From positions 1 to 44,179 of the IMG/VR virus record IMGVR_UViG_3300031645_000921: 44,179 nt of DNA, one strand, 5' to 3'. Shown piece after piece: positions 28,103 through 36,154 of the stretch. Position 1 is the stretch's first letter. Each line of letters starts with the position of its first letter. Source of the stretch: a virus. Both the position numbers and the translations under genes were made by a program. Under the pieces are notes generated by a model, which was not told the origin of the DNA, did no database searches, and saw nothing but the letters and a program-made list of their open reading frames with translations.

Positions 28103-28116
28103 ATTATTTACCTTTC

Positions 28117-29004
28117 CTACAGTCTACTTATATGTTTTCATTTTTTATTGTTTATAATAGCTCTAGCATGTTCTCGAGAAATATTGAATTTATCTGCAAT
28201 TTTTTGTTGAGTTAGTTTTTCAATATTCCGAAGCCTAAGTATTTCTATAATATCATCTTTTTTTAATTTTGAGTTTTGATGATTTTCGCCTTTACGAGTA
28301 TGTATTAATCCATTTTTATAAGCATGTTTAACATTTTCTTTTTTAGTTATTATTTCTAAATTAGATAAATTATTATTTAATTTATTTCCATCTTTATGAT
28401 TTACTATATAATTTTTTGGAATTTCTTTTATAAACGTAGTTGCTAATAAAACATGAACATATAATGTTTTTTGTTTATTATTTTTTGAAAGATGTACTCT
28501 ATAGTAGCCACTATCTAATATTCTTTTTTTAATATAATTATTTTTTCTAATTCTTCCTAAATTCGAAATTTCATATTTTGGATATTCTTGTATTTTTTTT
28601 CATATTTCATTAGCAAATGAGTATGTTTGATTTTCTAAAACAGAATTAGTATTATATTTTATTAGCTTATTTTTATGAGCATGCATAGCGTTTTCTTTGT
28701 ATGAGCATCATTCTAAATTTTCTATAGAATTATTTAATTTATTTCCATCTTTATGATTTATTATTGGATAGTTATTCAAATTTGAAATAAAAGCTATGGC
28801 TACTAGTCTATGAAGAGCACAATTTTTGCACTTTCCGTTTTTTTGAAGCGTGATTCGATAATAGCCATTACTATTTCTAGGATATCGTTTAATACCTTTT
28901 ATAAAATGTTTGTTGCTGGTTATTCTATCCTTTGATCGTATATTCCCTAAATTAGAAACTTCATAAAATTCTTCAAAATTTTCTATAGTTTTTCATATTT
29001 CCAT
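28117..29004 (-). CDS. Free-standing homing endonuclease with two NUMOD4-HNH modules (TGA as Trp)
   Basis: A 295-aa protein visible in full only with TGA as Trp; all four Trp codons are TGA (MEIW, NLEWCS, NEIWKK, KKWKH). It has two tandem copies of NUMOD4 plus HNH: first FYEVSNLGNIRS with HRLVAIAFI and INHKDGNKLNN, then KYEISNLGRIRK with HVLLATTFI and VNHKDGNKLNN. A C-terminal HTH follows (TQQKIADKFNISREHARAI). HNH enzymes of this kind cut a cognate site and copy themselves by repair. It sits between nrdJ and the thioredoxin-like gene. Its ribosome site is enclosed in a hairpin (29013-29052) whose loop is a late promoter motif. Confidence 0.9.
28125..28136 (-). promoter_or_regulatory. Possible AACA-N6-TA motif before the thioredoxin-like gene
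   Basis: AACATATAAGTA lies inside the last codons of the HNH gene, 23 bases before the ATG at 28102. It could be a chance match in coding sequence. Confidence 0.3.
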
Positions 29005-29012
29005 TTTTTATC

Positions 29013-29052
29013 CTCCTATTAGTATATATAATTAATTGTTTACTAATAGGAG
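29013..29052 (-). promoter_or_regulatory. RBS-sequestering hairpin with promoter in its loop
   Basis: CTCCTATTAGTA pairs perfectly over 12 bp with TACTAATAGGAG. The right arm contains five of six bases of the AGGAGG ribosome site of the HNH gene, and the 16-base loop is AACAATTAATTATATA, the late-promoter motif. There is no T run, so it is not a standard terminator. Confidence 0.75.
29029..29040 (-). promoter_or_regulatory. Putative late promoter of the HNH endonuclease gene
   Basis: AACAATTAATTA located wholly in the loop of the hairpin; a transcript starting here lacks the left arm. Confidence 0.6.
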
Positions 29053-29060
29053 CCTGTTTT

Positions 29061-30007
29061 TTAAAGACGATCGCCTAAACATGCACCTGTAGCACAATCG
29101 GGATCTACTTCAACTTCTTCTTTATAATATTCATCTAATTCTAAATATTTTGTAAGAAGTTCATGTGATAAGTCATCTAAATCTTTAGATGCTTCTAAAT
29201 ATTCTTCCTTTGTAATAGTTTGATATGGTGCTTGAACATACTGATGATCCGTAAGTGATAAGAATGATACTGCCGTAAAATTATTCCAGTTATTATATAA
29301 CCATTTAGTTGCAGTTTCCCATTCACCACTTTGTACTGTTACAGTGATTGATGTATTTTGATCTGTATAGTATGTTTGAAAGCGTTTATATCTTTCTAAT
29401 TGTTCAGTTACAGAAACATCGAATTTAGTTCTTTTAGCAGCTGATTTAATAGGGAAGTAAATTACAGCCGTTGTGGCTGGTCTCGTAATGTCATCCTCTA
29501 TGCGCCAATTAAGTTGGCTAACTACTTTAAACATTGGGTTCGCTTTGTCCATACGGATGGTTCTCCAATGATATGGGCTATGACTCATATGTACTCCGGC
29601 GCTACTTGCATTAGCAACTAGTCCAAGAGTTCCAGATGGTTTAACTGCAGTTATGTTTAATGAGTGGTTTAACCCTAATTCATCAGCATAATCGTCAGCA
29701 GCTTTTCTAATTATAGCATATAGCCATTTCATAAATTCTATTTCTTCTGTTTCACCCATATTAGTTGCTTCAATCATATCCATCCATGATGATGGACTTA
29801 CACCTAATAATCGGTCTTCTTCTTGTGTTATATTCCATTCAGCTAATTCTAATTTGTTCATTGTTACTCTATAAGCTGAACGAGTTAAAACTTGAAGATC
29901 TTTTTCTAATAAATCATAATTAATAGTCTTATCATAATTTAAATATGAAACGACATTAAATGTCACAAGATTACATGTTTGTTTTGATCTGAGTAGAATT
30001 TCTCCAC
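29061..30007 (-). CDS. nrdJ: Class II ribonucleotide reductase, exon 2
   Basis: This is the 3' exon. It opens with the last two bases of the catalytic Cys codon (T|GT), then reads GEILLRSKQTCNLVTFN, continuing NPC from exon 1. It includes VKPSGTLGLVANASSAGVHMSHS, typical of adenosylcobalamin-dependent reductases, and ends with the redox pair CATGACLGDRL (C786, C791 of the spliced 796-aa protein), which passes electrons from thioredoxin. The joint is in frame only after removal of 30008-31071. TAA at 29061-29063 ends the gene just before the HNH hairpin. Trp codons are TGG. Confidence 0.88.
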
Positions 30008-31071
30008 CTTACAACACTAACTTTTGTTAGCCATTTTTATATAAATGTTGTTGTCTAGACTATATCATCCTGAATCATTCTATCTATAAATTCAGGGTGC
30101 GCACTAATTTCTTCGTATAAATTTTGATATTCTTCTGAGACATATCGTCTCCAGTCAAGTGATTCATTTCTAAAACCTAAATCTAATTTATAAAGCATTG
30201 ACGGGTAATTATTGATAAATTCATCTTTTATTAACATAAAAAATGGCTGGATCACATGATTTGCTAATCTTATTCTGTAACCAGTTGGGTTATTATTAGA
30301 TTTGTCTTTATAATCGCGATTAATTATTTTAGTGTCATCGGTATTTAATAATTTGTCAAAATATTTTTTAATTAGTACAACGTCTTCTTTTAAAAAGCCG
30401 TCGGTACATATTTCAACTCTACGATTATTAAGTCTATCTATTTTATGGGCCTTATATTTTTCTAGTCCAATAAAATTAGTAGTTCCGTCATCTGCAAACC
30501 ATATAGCTAAGCCTCTAGTATCTAAAGCCTCTAATATTTTTGTATCAACACGTTTTATACCATTTTTATAAAAACGCTCTCGTATTTTTCTAAAATAGTC
30601 ATGTTGAATAGTTAATCTATATAATGTTTGTCTGTTTCTTCCGTCTTTTTGCTTATAATTTTGTGCTTTATAATTTATTATACATTTATTTAATTGGGTT
30701 TCAATAATCTTTTTTTTATAAAGAATTACGTCTTCCTTTACTTGTCCACATCCAAATCTTCTATGTGATACTTTATGTATATATGAGTCTCCTAACATAG
30801 TTCCATAAATAAATGCTTTAAATTCACTTGATTTTAATTGATTCATAATTTATACCTTTCCGTTAACTGAGTTAACTTTCGTCTTTTTCTTAAAGAAACC
30901 TTAGTCGTTGAACTTTCTTCCCATAGGGAAGCTTAGCTGCTGATTATCCAATCTTTTAGATTTTCAAACATTCACGCTCACCTTTGCAGGTCACGTTGTA
31001 GTTCTAAAAGCTCTAAGGAGATTCCAGCAATTCACGCACTTTTAAATCCGCATGTTAAATTGAATAGGTTA
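30008..31071 (-). ncRNA. Group I self-splicing intron in nrdJ
   Basis: A 1064-base insert. P1: exon end AATCCGT pairs with intron GCGGATT, giving the required U-G pair at the 5' splice site. Core: AATTGCTGGAATCTCCTTAGAGC (P3/J3-4/P4 type) near 31015-31040; P7 strand GTTCAACGACTA near 30910; the P7 partner ATAGTC near 30055-30061; P9 arm ACAACA/TGTTGT with a CTAAC/GTTAG hairpin before the 3' end. The intron ends in G (30008). A LAGLIDADG ORF fills the loop between the two P7 strands, and its stop codon overlaps the second P7 strand. Splicing restores NPCGEI. Confidence 0.9.
30055..30846 (-). CDS. LAGLIDADG homing endonuclease encoded in the nrdJ intron
   Basis: A 263-aa protein with two LAGLIDADG-type motifs, FIYGTMLGDSYIHK (12-25) and GLAIWFADDGTT (112-123). 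The acidic residues at the end of each (D20; D119/D120) are the metal ligands. The body is Lys/Arg-rich, as in DNA-binding intron endonucleases. It lies wholly within the group I intron, and its TAG overlaps the P7 strand. Its Trp codons are TGG, unlike the two free-standing endonucleases. It would cut intronless nrdJ alleles at the intron site, spreading the intron. The start follows GGAAAGG. Confidence 0.88.
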   Translation of the reverse strand: MNQLKSSEFKAFIYGTMLGDSYIHKVSHRRFGCGQVKEDVILYKKKIIETQLNKCIINYKAQNYKQKDGRNRQTLYRLTIQHDYFRKIRERFYKNGIKRVDTKILEALDTRGLAIWFADDGTTNFIGLEKYKAHKIDRLNNRRVEICTDGFLKEDVVLIKKYFDKLLNTDDTKIINRDYKDKSNNNPTGYRIRLANHVIQPFFMLIKDEFINNYPSMLYKLDLGFRNESLDWRRYVSEEYQNLYEEISAHPEFIDRMIQDDIV

Positions 31072-32515
31072 ACGGATTCATTCCTCTAGCTAATGGATGT
31101 CTTTTCTTAAGTTCACTTTCATTCATAAATCCAGGTTCACCAAAGTTTTTAATATTTTCCATTAGTGCTTGTACTTCTTCAAAAGTTGGTTCATAACCAT
31201 CTTCAATAACCATTGTATTATTTGAGATCCAGTAATGTGATATTTTTCGATCACTGAAATCAACAAAATTAGTTTTAGCTGTTGCCATTTCGGTATCATC
31301 ATGAGAGAATAACGAAATCATTGCACTTCTACGAACTCCACCGACAACAATAGCTTCGGCAATTGAGTTTGCTATGTGCATAATATGTATAGGACGAATT
31401 TTTCCATCCACCATTTTCTTAGTTAATACATTACCATGACTATCTCTATAATCACTAGTAATTACCTCATGAATTTTTTGAATTGCTTGAATAAATGGTT
31501 CTGCTCCTGAAGCATAGCCCCCAAAAGTTTTGAGCGGTTCTCCACTTGGTCGAATGTTATTAAATACCATTCTGATATTTTTATAATCATGCTCGTATTC
31601 ATAACTCATATATTTTAAGAATTCAGTTATAGCTTTTCCCCAACCTTCTCTGCTGTCACCAACAATAATTGAGATTGTTCCATTAAGTTTTAACACTTGA
31701 GTTTTATCTTTTCTCATTGTTTTTGGTAAAGGATTGTAAGGAACTGTTTGTAATCGTATGTCATCTCTAAATTTTGGAAGTTTATCTGCAACATCCCATG
31801 TATTTCTGTATCCAACACCAGCTCCTACTGATAACAAATATAAGATATCATAAAAAGCATCAAGCGTATCTGGTTCAATAAATGAACAATTAAATAAACT
31901 TAAAGGGAACTTTTCTGCTGCTGAACTTCCACCTGTAAACATTGCACGTCCACTAAGAAATGAACGTAAATTAAATTGCATATCGAACATTTGTTCTGCT
32001 TCTTTTTTCAAGAATTGCATAACATCTTCGTCTCTAGATCTTATATCCATATTGATATTGTGATCTACAGCTCTAATTGTTGTTTCTTTAAATGTTTCTC
32101 GGCGTCCTAATTCAATAACGTCTCGACTATATGTTCTCAAGTAAGTAAACTTACTAATTGGACTCATATGTTCTGGGTAATTGTCATAGTTGATTAAAAA
32201 ACTAGGTGCTAAGTATTCTGAACTGTAGACAACATCTTTCAATGATTCTCTACGCTTTGATCTAGCATTTCGTCGTAGTATGTAGTGTTCAACTGCCTCT
32301 GGATATTCCTTAATAGCATATTGAACTTTGTTTTGTATTTCTTCAATGCCAATTCCTTCATAAACATGAACTGATTTTGCCATAGCTTTTATGTCGTCAA
32401 ATAATTCTCGTGCTTTTTCACGGCCATAAGTTTCTTTAAAAGCCTTGTATATAGCATCCTCAATTTTTCTCATGTTAAATTCTTGTAATTCACCAGTTCT
32501 TTTTCGTATGAACAT
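31072..32515 (-). CDS. nrdJ: Class II (B12-dependent) ribonucleotide reductase, exon 1
   Basis: This is the 5' exon, 481 codons plus one base. Residues 1-90 form an ATP-cone allosteric domain (FIRKRTGELQEFN at the start). The catalytic barrel has the first active-site Cys in LFNCSF (C210), GAGVGYRN, the RTPR-like IRPSGEPLKTFGGYASGAEP, and GVRRSAM. The exon ends GMNP plus T, the first base of the thiyl-radical Cys482 codon. Spliced, the motif is N480-P-C482-G-E484. The enzyme makes deoxyribonucleotides for phage DNA. No second subunit is visible in the window. The gene has a 185-base leader with an AACA-N6-TA motif and a palindrome. Confidence 0.9.
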
Positions 32516-32669
32516 ATTTTGTCATCCTTTCTACAATTTCATAAAAACGGATAAAACTAATATATCTTTGTAGTAGCGTTGTATATCTCTTTCTGGACAT
32601 TTTATTAAATTTTTTAGAAAAGAAATTTTAACACTCACTATAAAATATATCATCTTTGGTTTTTTGAAA

Positions 32670-32690
32670 TTGAATGGAAATTTCCATCAA
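32670..32690. promoter_or_regulatory. Palindromic operator candidate upstream of nrdJ
   Basis: TGGAAATTTCCA is a perfect 12-bp palindrome, extended to TTGA...TCAA arms with one unpaired A. It lies just downstream of the promoter motif at 32700-32711 and within the leader of nrdJ. It does not match the NrdR box. Confidence 0.35.
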
Positions 32691-32699
32691 ATTAATTAT

Positions 32700-32711
32700 T
32701 AATTTATTGTT
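32700..32711 (-). promoter_or_regulatory. Putative promoter of nrdJ, AACA-N6-TA motif
   Basis: AACAATAAATTA, 185 bases before the nrdJ ATG. The rest of the 284-base gap (32516-32799) is AT-rich and holds the palindrome and the terminator of the next gene but no ORF I can support. Confidence 0.35.
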
Positions 32712-32767
32712 TAGCTCAAATTCTTTGTTTTAAATTATATATCTTTTTCAAAAATATTAAACAAAAA

Positions 32768-32789
32768 AAGAAGAACCGTAGTTCTTCTT
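32768..32789 (-). terminator. Terminator of the 471-aa gene
   Basis: Stem AAGAAGAAC / GTTCTTCTT with a CGTA loop, followed by seven Ts on the minus strand. Confidence 0.85.
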
Positions 32790-32799
32790 ATATTTAAGT

Positions 32800-34215
32800 T
32801 TATCTTTCTCTCCATAGATGAGCAAACTCAGGGAGACTCCCTAAATCTAACTCGATATACAGAGCTTCATAATTCCTGCTATAAAGTTCACAATTTTTTA
32901 TCTTTTCGTTTGTATTAAAATCGATATATTTAAAATATTCTTGAACAGCTCTTAGCATTCTTGCTGAATACTCATCATCTAATTTGATATAGAAATCAAA
33001 TATTTCTTGATCTTCATCAATGTCACAATGCATTTTAAACATTTCTACTTCCTTGCTGTCATAAGCCTTAATTCGTCCAACTTTTACAAAATTACTAGTA
33101 AAAGTAGAAGGAGCTGGAGCTACAAAAATCTTTCCGAATTCTTGGACTGAAAGAAGTGGTCTTTTTTCTTCATATAATGCAATGTCAATGGATGTTTTCA
33201 ATCTCTCTAAATCCAAAGGATTCTTTAAATTTACTTCAACAACGTCATTTTTTTCTTCTTCTAAATAAAGTGTATCATCAATTCCTTTAACAATAACATT
33301 TCCACTTTCGATGTTATATGTATTTCCATACATAGGAACCATCATTTGAAACTCATCATCCATTTGAATAATCGCAACAACAAAATCTTCGATTTCATTA
33401 TTACTGTCAGAATAAGCTCTAAGTAAAATATAATTATCATTATGCTCTAAGTACTCAAGTTTATCAATACTTTGAAGCGCTGGAGCTAAGTTATAACCCT
33501 GTAACGTTGCAAACATTGAAAGATCATAAGATCCTTCGCCATAAACATCTTTGAAATTTTCATATATATCTTCAGATGCTGTATGTTTAATAAAACCAAA
33601 TGAGTCTTCTTGAGTAATAATTTCATACTCATAAGAATCTGATAATAAATTATCTATTTCTTCCTCTTTTTCACCGATTTCACTATTACTAACTATATTT
33701 TTTGTATTTTTCTTTGTAATTTTTTCAATTCGCTTTATTAAATCATTAGCGTCTTGTTGACTCACACCTAACGTAGACATAAATTCAGATATCATACTTT
33801 GTGGGTTAGTTGGGTCTATACCTGCAAATGGATTTGTTGATTGTTGTTTTGGAACATGGTTTCCTTCTAAAAATTTATCTAGAATTATTTTTAATCCCAT
33901 GATATCTAATTGAAAACCACTTTCGTCATCTTCAACAGGGTGCATATGGGGTTTTATTTGTTTTATAAATTCTGGATCAGTACCAGTGATTAACAAATTT
34001 GAAAATTCTTTCATTGCATAATCTAGCTGTTCCTGAGTCACACCAAACGTCTGACTGATTTGATTGAGTACTGCATCTTTTTCTGAAGAATCAAAGCCTG
34101 ATTCAGCATTGATATTACTATCATCGCCAAAATCAATTTCTTCATTTTCAGGCATACCACTAATTTCAGCATGTATGTTATTGTTGTTATCTTTTTCATC
34201 ATCGAATAAATCCAT
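32800..34215 (-). CDS. Acidic hypothetical protein
   Basis: A 471-aa, strongly acidic protein. Residues 1-50 are a D/E/N-rich disordered tail (MDLFDDEKDNNNNIHAE). Two similar helical segments follow, FGVTQEQLDYAMKEFSNLL and LGVSQQDANDLIKRIEKI, and then a mixed alpha/beta domain. The start has GAGAGGAGG. It follows clpP and has its own terminator. The acidic tail and neighbours (ClpP, SPFH, Clp ATPase) make a regulatory or adaptor role conceivable, but no family is recognised. Confidence 0.68.
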   Translation of the reverse strand: MDLFDDEKDNNNNIHAEISGMPENEEIDFGDDSNINAESGFDSSEKDAVLNQISQTFGVTQEQLDYAMKEFSNLLITGTDPEFIKQIKPHMHPVEDDESGFQLDIMGLKIILDKFLEGNHVPKQQSTNPFAGIDPTNPQSMISEFMSTLGVSQQDANDLIKRIEKITKKNTKNIVSNSEIGEKEEEIDNLLSDSYEYEIITQEDSFGFIKHTASEDIYENFKDVYGEGSYDLSMFATLQGYNLAPALQSIDKLEYLEHNDNYILLRAYSDSNNEIEDFVVAIIQMDDEFQMMVPMYGNTYNIESGNVIVKGIDDTLYLEEEKNDVVEVNLKNPLDLERLKTSIDIALYEEKRPLLSVQEFGKIFVAPAPSTFTSNFVKVGRIKAYDSKEVEMFKMHCDIDEDQEIFDFYIKLDDEYSARMLRAVQEYFKYIDFNTNEKIKNCELYSRNYEALYIELDLGSLPEFAHLWRER

Positions 34216-34239
34216 AGTGTCCTCCTCTCAAAATAAAGA

Positions 34240-34260
34240 AAGAGGGATTAGATCCCTCTT
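34240..34260 (-). terminator. Terminator of clpP
   Basis: Stem AAGAGGGAT / ATCCCTCTT overlapping the clpP stop codon. Confidence 0.8.
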
Positions 34261-34843
34261 ATTCTTCTAATGCGTGTGTTACAATTTCATCAATTAATCC
34301 ATATTCTTTTGCATCTTCTGAAAACATCCAATTGTCTACAAGAATAGCTTTCTTGATTTGAGCTACAGTTTTACCTGTTGCTTTTGCAAGAAATTTATTT
34401 GCTCTAATATTCAATTTTTCTGAAAATTTTGCATAAGATTGAAAATTTGATGTTGTTCCTTCATTGCCATTTGATCCTTCATGAATCAAAATAACACTGT
34501 TTGGTAACGAAAATCTTTTACCCTTTTGACCAGCAGCTAAAATTAAAGCTCCCATTGATGCTGCCATTCCACGAGCAATTGTATAAACTGGTGCTTCGAT
34601 AAAATTCATTGCATCTATAATAGCCATTCCATCAATAACACTACCGCCAGGACTATTAATATACATTTGAATTGGACTTTTTCTATCAAGTTCATTTAAA
34701 TGAAATAATGTTTGAATAATATAACTTGCTAATGCAGGATCCACTTTACCTTCTAAGTGAATAACCCTACTGTCTATTTGTGCTTTTTGAATATCATATT
34801 TTGGTTGTGCATAATTACTAGTAAGCTTTTCCGGTTTATTCAT
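34259..34843 (-). CDS. clpP: ClpP-type serine protease
   Basis: A 194-aa protein, the normal ClpP length. The catalytic triad is in order: S96 in GMAASMGA, H121 in ILIHEGSN, D170 in LVDNWMFSEDAKEYGLID. The Gly-rich SPGGS loop (64-68) shapes the oxyanion site. ClpP forms a barrel that degrades proteins fed by a Clp ATPase. It lies between the acidic 471-aa gene and the SPFH gene; a Clp-like ATPase is two genes upstream at 36153-38375. In phages ClpP-like proteases can also process head proteins, so the target is open. Confidence 0.9.
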   Translation of the reverse strand: MNKPEKLTSNYAQPKYDIQKAQIDSRVIHLEGKVDPALASYIIQTLFHLNELDRKSPIQMYINSPGGSVIDGMAIIDAMNFIEAPVYTIARGMAASMGALILAAGQKGKRFSLPNSVILIHEGSNGNEGTTSNFQSYAKFSEKLNIRANKFLAKATGKTVAQIKKAILVDNWMFSEDAKEYGLIDEIVTHALEE

Positions 34844-34869
34844 AATTTAATTCCTCCCTCTTTATAAAA

Positions 34870-34899
34870 AATAAGGCAGACATTATGTCTGCCTTATTA
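34870..34899 (-). terminator. Terminator of the SPFH gene
   Basis: Long stem ATAAGGCAGACA / GTCTGCCTTAT followed by a T-rich tract on the minus strand. Confidence 0.85.
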
Positions 34900-34912
34900 T
34901 ATTTTTTAGTAT

Positions 34913-36109
34913 TTATTCATTATCTGATGGTAAGATTAAACTTAGCCCATCTTCGCCAGCGATAACTTCTGGTAAAATTCCATCCCAAGTATCATAATAT
35001 AATTGTGTTAATATGATATTAGAAACTTCTTGAATAGTTAAGAATCCACCATCACTAGTTTGAGTGATAAAGTCATCTGTTAAATCTAATGGAGTACCAT
35101 TATCATTTGTTATCATTGTTATACTTGCTTCAAATGCAGCTCTTTCAATGTCATCAGCGAATTGACCAATATACATTGTATTAATCGCATTTACAGTAAC
35201 AGAATTCAATAATGTTTGAGCAGTAGAAGTACCTTCAGCTCTAGTTACATCAGCTGTTGCTTGAGCAATAGCCATTGCAATGTTTTGTGCATTTAAAACT
35301 TCTTGAATTTCTAAAGCTTCATTAGCTTGAACAACAGCAATTTCTTTTTCTGTAGCAGCTTTAATTAAATCTTGTTCAGCAACTACTTTTGCATCAATTG
35401 AATCTTGGAAAGTAATTGTAAAGTTAATATTTGTTAAATATGCTGCTGTAAGTATTACTGGAAGCGGGTCATCACCAGAAGCAAGTTGTGTTCTGATATC
35501 ATTTTCAATTTCTCCAGATAGTACAGCACGGTTTTCAATAAGTCCGTCTGGCGTATATTTTGATATAGTTCCTTTAACTTCAGCGATTAATAATGAACTT
35601 AATTTAGTTTGTACTGCATCAATATTGCCACCGAAAACTTCATAAATTTGTGCGGCATTAGTTACATCAATTTTATATTGAACTGTTACCAATGCAAATA
35701 CATCTTGACCAGTACTAGCCCAACATGAAATTTCCAAATGATCAACATTATCATATCGGATTTCTTGAACTTCAGTTGAATATTTATTATATTTGTCTAA
35801 TGGGTTCTTGACCTTAAGGCCTGGTTCATTAACTACTTCTTGAACTTCGCCAAAACGTGTTACAACTGCAACTTCAGTTGCGTCTACTGTTGTAAACATA
35901 CCAAATAAAATTATTAACAATGCTAATGGTGCCAACAATTGTAATTTATTAAGTTTAAAACCAAATTTACTGCTAGTTTTTTCAACATCTTCAATTTCAT
36001 TTGTTGTATAATTGCGTTTACGTTCTATATATTTATATTCATGATCCCCTAATCCTAAACCTATGAATACTGCTATCATTACAATAACTGCTAAAATAAT
36101 TAATACCAT
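34913..36109 (-). CDS. SPFH/prohibitin-domain membrane protein (HflC/stomatin-like)
   Basis: A 398-aa protein. There are two membrane segments: residues 1-19 (MVLIILAVIVMIAVFIGLG) and 56-74 (LQLLAPLALLIILFGMFTT). The second is followed by the SPFH domain: ATEVAVVTRFGEVQEVVNEPGLKVKNPLDKY, QEIRYD, and a helical Ala/Glu/Gln-rich coiled coil (about 270-330). SPFH proteins such as HflK/HflC form ring assemblies on the inner membrane and control membrane proteases. Here it lies between clpP and a Clp ATPase, suggesting a phage membrane-protein quality or shielding function. Two Trp codons, both TGG. Confidence 0.85.
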   Translation of the reverse strand: MVLIILAVIVMIAVFIGLGLGDHEYKYIERKRNYTTNEIEDVEKTSSKFGFKLNKLQLLAPLALLIILFGMFTTVDATEVAVVTRFGEVQEVVNEPGLKVKNPLDKYNKYSTEVQEIRYDNVDHLEISCWASTGQDVFALVTVQYKIDVTNAAQIYEVFGGNIDAVQTKLSSLLIAEVKGTISKYTPDGLIENRAVLSGEIENDIRTQLASGDDPLPVILTAAYLTNINFTITFQDSIDAKVVAEQDLIKAATEKEIAVVQANEALEIQEVLNAQNIAMAIAQATADVTRAEGTSTAQTLLNSVTVNAINTMYIGQFADDIERAAFEASITMITNDNGTPLDLTDDFITQTSDGGFLTIQEVSNIILTQLYYDTWDGILPEVIAGEDGLSLILPSDNE

Positions 36110-36132
36110 AATTGCCTCCCTCTTTAAAATAC

Positions 36133-36154
36133 AAGAGAACCCTTGGGTTCTCTT
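36133..36154 (-). terminator. Terminator of the Clp ATPase gene
   Basis: Stem AAGAGAACC / GGTTCTCTT overlapping the stop codon, with a TGTATTTTA tail on the minus strand. Confidence 0.85.

Noticed and set aside
29061-32515. nrdJ as two separate subunit genes or a frameshifted gene
   Set aside because: The intervening 1064 bases show group I core pairings and an endonuclease ORF, and removing them restores the exact NPCGEI motif in frame.
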